Source: Clostridia bacterium (GTDB lineage: Bacteria > Bacillota > Clostridia > Christensenellales > Aristaeellaceae). From it: a stretch of 11,396 nucleotides of DNA. Made by a program: the position numbers and the translations under genes. Each line of letters opens with the position of its first letter. The first letter of the stretch is position 1. Positions 1 through 5,884 of the stretch are shown piece by piece. The notes below the pieces were generated by a model, which saw only the letters and a program-made list of their open reading frames with translations, ran no database searches and was not told the origin of the DNA. The stretch spans positions 1 to 11,396 of the forward strand of contig JAFPYA010000193.1 in the NCBI GenBank assembly GCA_017412445.1, read 5' to 3'.

Positions 1-445
1 AGCCGACCTTGCCGACAAATGCGGATCCTGCTTCCCGGGTGGTGACGATGCTTTGCCGCGCCGTGGGGATCCCCGCGTCAAGATAGATCTGCTTCATCAG
101 GGACTTTTCCTTGATAAAGCCGATGCGGTCCGGCCGGATGCCGGTCGTCACATTGAAATCGTCACGCAGGCGGGCGTCCTGCTCCAGCCAGTACTCGTTC
201 ATGGATTCGATCCAGTCCACCTTGCCGTACTTAAAGGCGAAGAAGGCTACGGCTCTGTATACCTGATCGTAGTCCTCGAGGCTGCTGACGCGGTAGTATT
301 CCGTGAGCGCGGCCTTGAGCGGCGCTTCGAGGCCGTCATAGGGCGCGTCGCCTATGCCCAGCACGTTCACGCCGTTTTTATGAAGCCGGTCGCAAAACTG
401 CCAGTAGGTGTGCGGAAAATTGGGCGAAATAAATATGTAATTCAT
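1..445 (-). CDS. ATP-grasp ligase, N-terminal part (cut by left edge)
   Basis: The first 148 codons of a minus-strand gene, open to the left edge. The N-terminus has a Rossmann-like beta-alpha-beta: strand NYIFISPNFP at residues 2-11, then HKNGVNVLGIGD at 22-33. This is typical of the pre-ATP-grasp domain of carboxylate-amine ligase-like proteins. Residues 111-128 carry a Lys-rich segment (IKEKSLMK) followed by LDAGIPTAR, matching the dK..mK...Gip.p pattern at the entry to the ATP-grasp fold. The nucleotide-binding and metal sites would lie beyond the window. Members of the superfamily join a carboxylate to an amine or thiol with ATP through an acyl-phosphate; the substrate here is unknown. 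The ATG lies only 4 bp after the esterase stop codon, so it is probably translationally coupled and last or near last in the operon. The family call is fairly sure; the specific function is unknown. Confidence 0.8.
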   Translation of the reverse strand, partial: MNYIFISPNFPHTYWQFCDRLHKNGVNVLGIGDAPYDGLEAPLKAALTEYYRVSSLEDYDQVYRAVAFFAFKYGKVDWIESMNEYWLEQDARLRDDFNVTTGIRPDRIGFIKEKSLMKQIYLDAGIPTARQSIVTTREAGSAFVGKVG

Positions 446-449
446 GTTT

Positions 450-1193
450 TCAATACCTTTCGTTCAGCACGGTCGGGATAAAATAGCGCATCTGCTTATA
501 CCACCACGGCCAGTCGTGGTTCACGTCACAGCCCCAGAAGTCGCACCAGGCGTGTATGCCCTTTTCACGAAATACCCTGTCGAGATGCTCAAGCGTGCGC
601 ACGCCGTCCTCCTCCCAGGCTCCCCTGCCCACGCAGAAGATCATCTTCTTCTGATTGTACAATTTGATGTAAGGGTGATCCAAGGGCATGTTGGGCAAAA
701 AGCGCTCGGGCGAGTTGTCGTAGAGGGTGGGGTTCATCCAGCCGTGGAAGAAGTAGTCCGAATCGTATACGCCCGAGAGCGCTATCATTCCCCTGAACAG
801 CTCCGGGCGGCGCAAAAACATTATGGCCGCATGGTTTGCGCCCATGCTCATGCCCGTGACCACGGGCAGCGCGTCGCAGCGGCTGTGAATGAGGGGCACG
901 ACCTCGTCGGCGATAAAGTGATAATACTGCTCCTGCCTGAGGGCACGACTGTCGTTGTCGCCGCCCTCCAGCGACCAGCTCTCCGCGTCCACGGTGTCCA
1001 CCACGAACAGCCTTATGCTGCCGCCGTAAATATAGTCGGACAGCTGATCTATCATGCCAAAGTCTTCGAGATTCCTGCACATTGAGTTTTGCGTGGGAAA
1101 GGCCAGAAAGGGCACGCCGTCATGCCCATAGAGCATTATGTGCATATCCTTTGAGAGGCTTTGGCTGTAGAAAGTGATTTCCTGCGTAAACAT
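450..1193 (-). CDS. Esterase-family alpha/beta hydrolase
   Basis: A 247-residue protein with no signal peptide, hence cytoplasmic. It has the nucleophile elbow GMSMG at 114-118 (Ser116 as the likely nucleophile) and a C-terminal HDWPWW segment with His226 as the likely catalytic His. The acid could be one of E194, E195 or D196. The early strand-turn YGHDGVPFLAFPTQ (22-35) fits the putative-esterase family (EstA/esterase-D-like), in which FPTQ-type residues shape the oxyanion hole. The length is normal for the family. Substrates in the family range from acyl esters to S-formylglutathione; nothing here fixes it. A good ribosome site (AAGGAGATG) sits about 8 nt before the ATG. It starts 36 bp after the pseudopeptidase gene and ends 4 bp before the ATP-grasp gene, so a ligase-hydrolase pair working on related amide or ester metabolites is plausible, but this is inferred. 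Confidence 0.88.
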   Translation of the reverse strand: MFTQEITFYSQSLSKDMHIMLYGHDGVPFLAFPTQNSMCRNLEDFGMIDQLSDYIYGGSIRLFVVDTVDAESWSLEGGDNDSRALRQEQYYHFIADEVVPLIHSRCDALPVVTGMSMGANHAAIMFLRRPELFRGMIALSGVYDSDYFFHGWMNPTLYDNSPERFLPNMPLDHPYIKLYNQKKMIFCVGRGAWEEDGVRTLEHLDRVFREKGIHAWCDFWGCDVNHDWPWWYKQMRYFIPTVLNERY

Positions 1194-1213
1194 GGATGCA
1201 TCTCCTTGCCGTT

Positions 1214-1230
1214 AAGGGAATATATCCCTT
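1214..1230 (-). other. Small intercistronic palindrome
   Basis: AAGGGA and TCCCTT arms (6 bp each, 5-nt AT loop) lie between the M1-like gene stop and the esterase ribosome site. There is no T tract, so it is not a classic terminator. It could be an mRNA-processing or stability hairpin separating the two cistrons, or chance. Confidence 0.35.
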
Positions 1231-2669
1231 CAATATATGTCGCCGTCGTGCTGCACGTATTCGTCTATGGTCATGAGCCAGGCGATGAGCGCGCTGCCGC
1301 GATTCTGGCCGCTTTCGCCGTTAAGCGCGTCCACGAAGCGCTCGATGTTTGCCACAGACCCGGCGCTGCCCTCGTAATAGCGCCTGAGCGCCGCCATGAA
1401 CTCCTCCTCGCCCATGCTCAGGCACATCTCGTGCATCACCGCCGCGCCGCGCTTTTTTACCACGAGGTCGAACTCGTAGGCGCTTGCAAAGCGGCTCAGC
1501 GCGCTGTCGGGCGTGAGGCCGCCCGGCACCGTGAGCTTGAGCGCGGGCTGTATGTATGAGCGCAGTGTAGCATTTAGCGCGGCCTCGCCTTCCAAGGCCT
1601 TTACGGTCAGAAGCGCCGCGTAACAGCTTACGCCGCATGTCAAAAACGGGTCTGTCTCAGGGTCGGTGAGCACCGCGCAGCCGAAATACTGCCGCGCCAT
1701 GAGGTATTCCACGAGCAGGTCGTCCTCGTCCTGCGCGCCCACAACGAGCAGTCCGGGCAGCGAAAGGCTCGCGGCCGCGGGGCTGAGCACTATGTCGGTC
1801 TTTTCAAAGGGCAGAACGCCGAACCACTCCTCGTAGAGCGCAAGCGCCCGCATGGCGTCTGCAAGCATCGTTTTGCAGCGGCTTCTCTCGTTGCCGAGCG
1901 CGCGGATTTTGTGACCCGAGGGCGTTTCGGCCTCGTATACATAAAACCGCCTGCTCGCTATAAGGCCAAGCTCACTTGCGTTTTCGATTTTTACGCTGTA
2001 GCGATTGCCGCTTTCGTCCGAGGACAGGAGCGAAATCTCGCCGCCCGAGGCCGGCTCATAGCCCTTTGGCAGGCTGATCGTCATAGCAAAATCGGCGGGC
2101 TCCGAGTAGAGGAACTGCGAAACGCGCGAGGCGTTCAAGGCCACGAACTCCCCGTCCCACACGCACACCGAGGGGTAAAACAGCGTGAGGCGCAAATCCT
2201 CGCCGCAGCCCTGAAACGCGCGGTTCTCGCTCAGCAGAAGCGTGTAGTAAAACTCGAACACGCCGCTTTCGCCGTTTTCGAGGGCGCATTCCACGCCGAG
2301 GAACGTCTCGGCGCTGCCCGCAAAGCCGTACCTCGCCCGCTTGCCGTTGAAGCGTATATCGGTAAACTCCGTGCCCGAGGGCGCATAGCCCCAGGGAAAG
2401 GCGGCCTCGAGCGTGGCGTTGTCGTAAGGCAGTGTGCTCTGCCGCCTGAAGAGATTGGAGTAGACGTTGAACCACACGCGGTCAAGCGCCTGCCCCGTGC
2501 GGTTGGTGTATGTGAAAACGAGGCTCACGGCCAGCGCCTGCTCGTTTTCAAGGTAGACCGCGTCTATCTCGTAGCGGTCGCGCGCGGGCGCTTCCTCGCC
2601 CTGCGCAAGCGCGTCAAGCGAAATCAGCACGGCCAGCGCGAGGAGCAGCGCGCAAAGTCTCCTTTTCAC
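1230..2669 (-). CDS. Secreted M1 aminopeptidase-like protein, zinc site lost
   Basis: A 479-residue protein read from GTG at 2669, which gives a clean signal peptide (KRRL, a hydrophobic run, then LAQGEEA near residues 21-27). The extended frame back to 2750 adds 27 residues of non-signal sequence and is rejected. The N-terminal half resembles the M1 beta-saddle domain (DRVWFNVYSNLF, residues 63-74). The middle resembles the thermolysin-like domain, with LPGLLVVG (304-311) where the family has a PGL segment, then WFG-type QYFG (327-330), and a C-terminal KKRGAAVMHEM (405-415) resembling the M1 Y-x-KGA-x-vl segment. Where HExxH is expected the protein has YLMAR (322-326), and the third ligand (Glu of EG..Y) is Cys345 (TCGVSCY). 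It is therefore probably a non-catalytic, envelope-exposed relative. The start overlaps the upstream small gene. What it binds is unknown. Confidence 0.8.
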   Translation of the reverse strand: MKRRLCALLLALAVLISLDALAQGEEAPARDRYEIDAVYLENEQALAVSLVFTYTNRTGQALDRVWFNVYSNLFRRQSTLPYDNATLEAAFPWGYAPSGTEFTDIRFNGKRARYGFAGSAETFLGVECALENGESGVFEFYYTLLLSENRAFQGCGEDLRLTLFYPSVCVWDGEFVALNASRVSQFLYSEPADFAMTISLPKGYEPASGGEISLLSSDESGNRYSVKIENASELGLIASRRFYVYEAETPSGHKIRALGNERSRCKTMLADAMRALALYEEWFGVLPFEKTDIVLSPAAASLSLPGLLVVGAQDEDDLLVEYLMARQYFGCAVLTDPETDPFLTCGVSCYAALLTVKALEGEAALNATLRSYIQPALKLTVPGGLTPDSALSRFASAYEFDLVVKKRGAAVMHEMCLSMGEEEFMAALRRYYEGSAGSVANIERFVDALNGESGQNRGSALIAWLMTIDEYVQHDGDIY

Positions 2670-2800
2670 GCAAGTATCATCAGCAGCACCGAGGTGATCG
2701 TGCCGCCCGCAAGCAGCGCGCACAGCACTATGCACAGCACGCGCACCCACAGCCTGCGCTTGTTTTCGGTCTTGCCTGTTCTCATGTTTGTTTTGCTCAT
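2666..2800 (-). CDS. 44-residue single-span membrane protein
   Basis: Too short for most gene finders but well supported. An ATG at 2800 is preceded by a GAGGG-type ribosome site about 7 nt upstream, and the stop overlaps the GTG of the M1-like gene as GTGA. The protein starts with a basic, polar cytoplasmic part (residues 1-20, including KTENKRRLWVR) followed by one hydrophobic segment, VLCIVLCALLAGGTITSVLL (21-40), and ends at MILA. Positive residues on the N side predict N-in topology. It is the first gene of the minus-strand operon and is very likely translationally coupled to the secreted M1-like protein. It may be a membrane partner of that protein or serve mainly to drive its translation. 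No family is recognised. Confidence 0.65.
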   Translation of the reverse strand: MSKTNMRTGKTENKRRLWVRVLCIVLCALLAGGTITSVLLMILA

Positions 2801-2914
2801 CGTGTTCCCTCTGTATGCAAGTTTATTTCAGCCGCAGTGTCGCGTCATCAAGGGCGGCGCATTTTAAGCAAATACTCGCTGCGGACGCGCTTATGCGCCT
2901 GCATATCCACAATA

Positions 2915-2943
2915 ATTTTACGTTCTTATTCAGAGCGCGTCAA
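2915..2943 (-). promoter_or_regulatory. Sigma-70 promoter of the leftward operon
   Basis: Read on the minus strand: TTGACG (2938-2943), a 17-bp spacer, then TAAAAT (2915-2920). Both boxes are one base from consensus and the spacing is optimal. The predicted start near 2908 gives a leader of about 108 nt before the small membrane protein at 2800. The leader holds a weak GCGC-ATAA-GCGC hairpin but no recognisable riboswitch. Confidence 0.7.
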
Positions 2944-3234
2944 GAATATATGAGTTAATTATGTCCTTAAATCGCCTGCGGCTGAGACCTCCCTGCATGC
3001 ATCCGCCGCCTGTAATACTGCGCTAAGACAGGCCGCGCACGATACGCCAAAGCGCCCGCGGCCTCCAAATGTATTTTGATGCTTTTCCGGTCAGATACGC
3101 CTAAAAGGCAAAGGCGGCTCCGGGCGTTCTTTACCCGCGACGCAATGTATCTATTTATATAATTATTGTAAAATGAATATATTTTTACACGCTAAATTTG
3201 TGTATTTTGACGTGATATTTATGCGTATTTTAAC
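2944..3234. other. Divergent intergenic region, no gene seen
   Basis: About 290 bases between the two divergent promoters show no credible gene on either strand. The left part is GC-rich and the right part (from about 3145) is AT-rich. It contains an inverted repeat, AGGCCGCG (3030-3037) with CGCGGCCT (3057-3064), separated by 19 nt. The 7-mer GATACGC is seen at 3041-3047 and 3094-3100 and again within the palindrome at 3271-3290. A weak TACAC/GTGTA inverted repeat lies at 3186-3204. These could be regulator sites for the rightward promoter, but no known operator is recognised. Confidence 0.4.
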
Positions 3235-3262
3235 TTGACAATTATATATATATATATATAAT
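3235..3262 (+). promoter_or_regulatory. Consensus promoter of the transport operon with TA-repeat spacer
   Basis: TTGACA (3235-3240) and TATAAT (3257-3262) are both perfect consensus with a 16-bp spacer. Fourteen of the 16 spacer bases are TA units, and the tract continues into the -10 box. Transcription would start near 3270, leaving a leader of about 40 nt. Confidence 0.8.
3243..3260. repeat. (TA)9 simple sequence repeat
   Basis: Nine uninterrupted TA units lie between the -35 and -10 boxes of the rightward promoter, the last two forming the TATA of the -10 box. Gain or loss of units would change the box spacing by 2 bp per unit. Confidence 0.9.
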
Positions 3263-3270
3263 TAACAATC

Positions 3271-3290
3271 ATGATACGCGCAAGTGTCAT
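3271..3290. promoter_or_regulatory. Candidate operator palindrome at the transcription start
   Basis: Half sites ATGATAC (3271-3277) and GTGTCAT (3284-3290) pair at 6 of 7 positions around a 6-bp centre. The site sits at the predicted transcription start and just before the ribosome site, a usual place for a repressor operator. No regulator gene is in the window, so the cognate protein is unknown. Confidence 0.45.
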
Positions 3291-3310
3291 AGAAAAAAGG
3301 AGGAATTACC

Positions 3311-4897
3311 ATGAAGGTATACAGTCGTAAGAGTATGCTCTGCCTCATACTGGCGCTGGCGCTGCTTGCGGGCATGGGCGCTATGAGCGCAAATGCCGAA
3401 GAAGCCCCAGGCACAAAGCTTACGTTCTGGTGCGCGATGGACTCCAAGATCGCGAACAACTACGCCTCATACGAGGATCTGGCGTGCATGAAGGCGCTTG
3501 AAGAGATACTCAACATTGACATCGAGTGGCAGCACCCGCCGGTAGGCGAGGAGGCGTCCCAGTTCAACCTGATCGTAGCCTCCCAGAAGTATCCCGACAT
3601 GATTTTCTACGATTGGGTCAACGCCTATCCGGGCGGCCCCGAAAAGGCACTGGCCGACGGCGTGATACAGCCGCTGAACGACTACATGGAGTACGCGCCC
3701 AACCTTCAGAGATGGTTTGACGAGATTCCCGAGCTCAAAAAGCAGTGCACCACCGACGCGGGCACCATTTACATGTTCCCGACCGCCAAGGAAATCTGCA
3801 TGTACGAAGAGACACTGCGCAAGAACATCTGGATGGGTCCCATCTACAGGGCTGACTGGGCCGAGGCGCTGGGCATAGAGGAGCCCAGAACCCTCGACGA
3901 GGTTCACGACATGCTGGCGGCCTTCAAGGAGGAGTATGACTGCATACCCTTCACCTCCAGAGGCCTTTCCGGCGGCAGCAGCGGCCTGTTCTACATCGCC
4001 TCCTCCTACGGCGTGCTGGCCGACTTCTTCGTGGACGGCGACCAAATCAATCACGGCCTTTTGACCCCCGAGTTCAAGGACTACGTTGAGACCATGGCCG
4101 AGTGGTACGCCGAAGGGCTTATCGATCCCGACTTCATGGCGGTCAGCAAGGACGGGCTCAAGGCCAAGGTCACAAACGGCGAGGCGGGCATGTTCTACGG
4201 CACCGGCAGCGGCAACTGGCAGTCCTTCGCCTCAATAATGGCGACCACAGTGCCCGAGGCCGACCTTGAGATAATGCACTTCCCCACCGGCCCCGAGGGC
4301 AAGGCCTATACCGCCCAGTGGGATATAAACCTTATCGCTCCCGGCGCGGGCTCCGCAATCTCCACCACCTGCACGGACATTGAAGCCGCAATGAGGTTCC
4401 TGGACTACGGCTACAGCCCCGAGGGCATGATACTTGAGAACATAGGCATCGAGGGCGTGAACTACTATATCGACGAAAACGGCGATATGCAGTACACCGA
4501 GGAGTTCCTGGCGCAGGTCGCCGAAAAGGATCTGTCCACCGTGAACGCGATGTACGTGATGCCCGGCAGCTCCTGGTCCACCATCGAGCCGCTGATAAAG
4601 AACGAATTGAACGACAGAACCTTCCCCAATAAGGATCCCCTCGCGGATATCTGGGGAGACGGGGTGAGCGCCGCGCTGATACTGCCACCGATAACGGCGA
4701 CCGCCGAGGAGGCCGATGAGCTGGCAAGTATAATGAATCAGGTAAAGACTTACCGCGACGAAATGATATCCAAGATTATAATGGGTCAGGTACCCTTTGA
4801 GGAGTATGACACGGTAGTAGAGCAATGCAAGGCAATGGGTCTCGAGAGGGCTCTTGAAATCGAGAACGCCGCCTACGAAAGATATCAGAGCCGCTGA
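3311..4897 (+). CDS. Extracellular solute-binding protein of a carbohydrate ABC importer
   Basis: A 528-residue protein of the large family-1 binding-protein group (LplA/YtcQ-like) that delivers oligosaccharides or glycan fragments to LplB/YtcP-type permeases. The ATG follows AGGAGG with 7-nt spacing. The signal peptide is residues 1-29, ending SANA|EEA, a type-I cleavage site. There is no lipobox Cys near it: Cys11 is inside the hydrophobic core and Cys41 is in the mature part. That is odd for a Gram-positive binding protein, most of which are lipoproteins. The mature start KLTFWCAMD (36-44) is the usual first strand, and FNLIVASQKYPDMIFYDW (85-102) is the typical segment of this family. It is followed by paired hairpins and the two permease genes. 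The ligand cannot be told from the sequence. The family call is secure. Confidence 0.93.
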   Translation: MKVYSRKSMLCLILALALLAGMGAMSANAEEAPGTKLTFWCAMDSKIANNYASYEDLACMKALEEILNIDIEWQHPPVGEEASQFNLIVASQKYPDMIFYDWVNAYPGGPEKALADGVIQPLNDYMEYAPNLQRWFDEIPELKKQCTTDAGTIYMFPTAKEICMYEETLRKNIWMGPIYRADWAEALGIEEPRTLDEVHDMLAAFKEEYDCIPFTSRGLSGGSSGLFYIASSYGVLADFFVDGDQINHGLLTPEFKDYVETMAEWYAEGLIDPDFMAVSKDGLKAKVTNGEAGMFYGTGSGNWQSFASIMATTVPEADLEIMHFPTGPEGKAYTAQWDINLIAPGAGSAISTTCTDIEAAMRFLDYGYSPEGMILENIGIEGVNYYIDENGDMQYTEEFLAQVAEKDLSTVNAMYVMPGSSWSTIEPLIKNELNDRTFPNKDPLADIWGDGVSAALILPPITATAEEADELASIMNQVKTYRDEMISKIIMGQVPFEEYDTVVEQCKAMGLERALEIENAAYERYQSR

Positions 4898-4941
4898 TTT
4901 CAACGGTGAAATCGGAGCAGAGGGAGAAATTTCTCTGCTCC
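4896..4941 (+). terminator. Two abutting hairpins after the binding-protein gene (attenuator or mRNA stabiliser)
   Basis: Hairpin 1: GATTTCA (4896-4902), ACGG loop, TGAAATC (4907-4913), starting inside the stop codon. Hairpin 2 begins at the very next base: GGAGCAGAG (4914-4922), 10-nt loop, CTCTGCTCC (4933-4941), followed by a weak T-rich stretch. This position, between binding-protein and permease genes, is where importer operons often carry a partial terminator or 3'-end stabiliser that keeps binding protein in excess. Confidence 0.6.
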
Positions 4942-4963
4942 TTTCTGTTATAAGGAGAACTTT

Positions 4964-5884
4964 ATGAAGACCTTAAAGCTGCTCGAAGGCTGGAAGAAGG
5001 ACCTGAGCAAGTACAAGTATCTGTATATAATGGCCATCCCCATGGTGGTGTATTATATACTGTTCAACTACATGCCTATGTACGGCGCCGTAATCGCCTT
5101 CAAGGATTTCTCGGCGGGCTTGGGCACGTGGGGCAGCAGATACGCGGGGCTTAAGTATTTCAGCCTCTTCTTTAACGACGTATACTTTGGCCGCATACTC
5201 AGAAACACGATAGAAATCAGCCTGCTCGATCTGGCGTTCGGCTTTCCCGCGCCCATAATACTGGCGCTGTTGATAAACGAGGTAAGGCAGAACTGGTTCA
5301 AAAAGCTGGTTCAGACCGTGTCCTACGTGCCGCACTTTATCTCCATGATGGTAATCGCCGGCCTCATAATAGACTTCACCTCGAGGGACGGCGCGATAAA
5401 CGATCTGCTGGCGCTCTTTGGCGTTGAGCGCAAAACAATGCTGCTCGTGCCCGGGCTGTTTAAGCCCATATACATAATAAGCGATATCTGGCAGAAGATT
5501 GGCTGGGGCTCCATAGTGTACTTAGGGGCGCTCACGGGCGTGGACCCGGAGCTGTACGAGGCGGCGAGCATCGACGGCACGGGGCGCTTCGGCAAGATAA
5601 TCCACGTGACCATTCCCGGCATACTGCCAACCATAATCATAATGCTCATACTGCGCCTGGGCTCTATAATGAACGTGGGCTATGAAAAGATAATACTGCT
5701 CTACAACCCGACTATCTACGAGACCTCCGACGTAATCTCGTCCTACTCATACCGCATGGGTCTTCAGAACATGAACTACAGCTATTCCACGGCCGTGGGG
5801 CTGTTCAATTCAGTAATCAATTTCCTGCTGGTCATCGGCGCAAATACTATAAGCCGGAAGGTGGGTGAGACGAGCTTATGGTAA
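4964..5884 (+). CDS. ABC sugar permease, LplB type
   Basis: A 306-residue inner-membrane permease of the binding-protein-dependent type. A cytoplasmic basic N-terminus is followed by the first span around residues 21-36 (YIMAIPMVVYYILFNY), then PMYGAVIAFKDF (38-49), a signature of LplB-like proteins. The EAA loop is at about 198-218 (YEAASIDGTGRF...IP), where the ATPase docks. The size and the conserved C-terminal SYSYRMGL (260-267) fit the family. AAGGAG lies 7 nt before the ATG. The last 7 bases overlap the next permease gene. It forms a heterodimer with that gene's product and takes substrate from the upstream binding protein. No ATPase gene is in the window, so a shared MsmK-like ATPase is expected elsewhere, as is usual for this importer class. 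Confidence 0.93.
   Translation: MKTLKLLEGWKKDLSKYKYLYIMAIPMVVYYILFNYMPMYGAVIAFKDFSAGLGTWGSRYAGLKYFSLFFNDVYFGRILRNTIEISLLDLAFGFPAPIILALLINEVRQNWFKKLVQTVSYVPHFISMMVIAGLIIDFTSRDGAINDLLALFGVERKTMLLVPGLFKPIYIISDIWQKIGWGSIVYLGALTGVDPELYEAASIDGTGRFGKIIHVTIPGILPTIIIMLILRLGSIMNVGYEKIILLYNPTIYETSDVISSYSYRMGLQNMNYSYSTAVGLFNSVINFLLVIGANTISRKVGETSLW

Noticed and set aside
444..1085. Plus-strand frame opposite the esterase
   Set aside because: Shadow of the esterase coding sequence. The opposite strand encodes the GxSxG motif and has the ribosome site.
2670..2750. Upstream extension of the M1-like protein to an ATG at 2750
   Set aside because: The 27 extra residues precede a complete signal peptide and overlap the small membrane protein in another frame; GTG 2669 is the better start.
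1911..2867. Long plus-strand frame (318 codons) opposite the M1-like gene
   Set aside because: Antisense shadow in GC-rich DNA. It has a low-complexity Arg/Ala/Lys-rich product, no ribosome site and no family motif, while the minus-strand product has a signal peptide and domain landmarks.
2944..3234. Riboswitch or structured RNA in the divergent region
   Set aside because: No conserved riboswitch core was recognised. The rightward promoter lies downstream of it, so the rightward leader is only about 40 nt.
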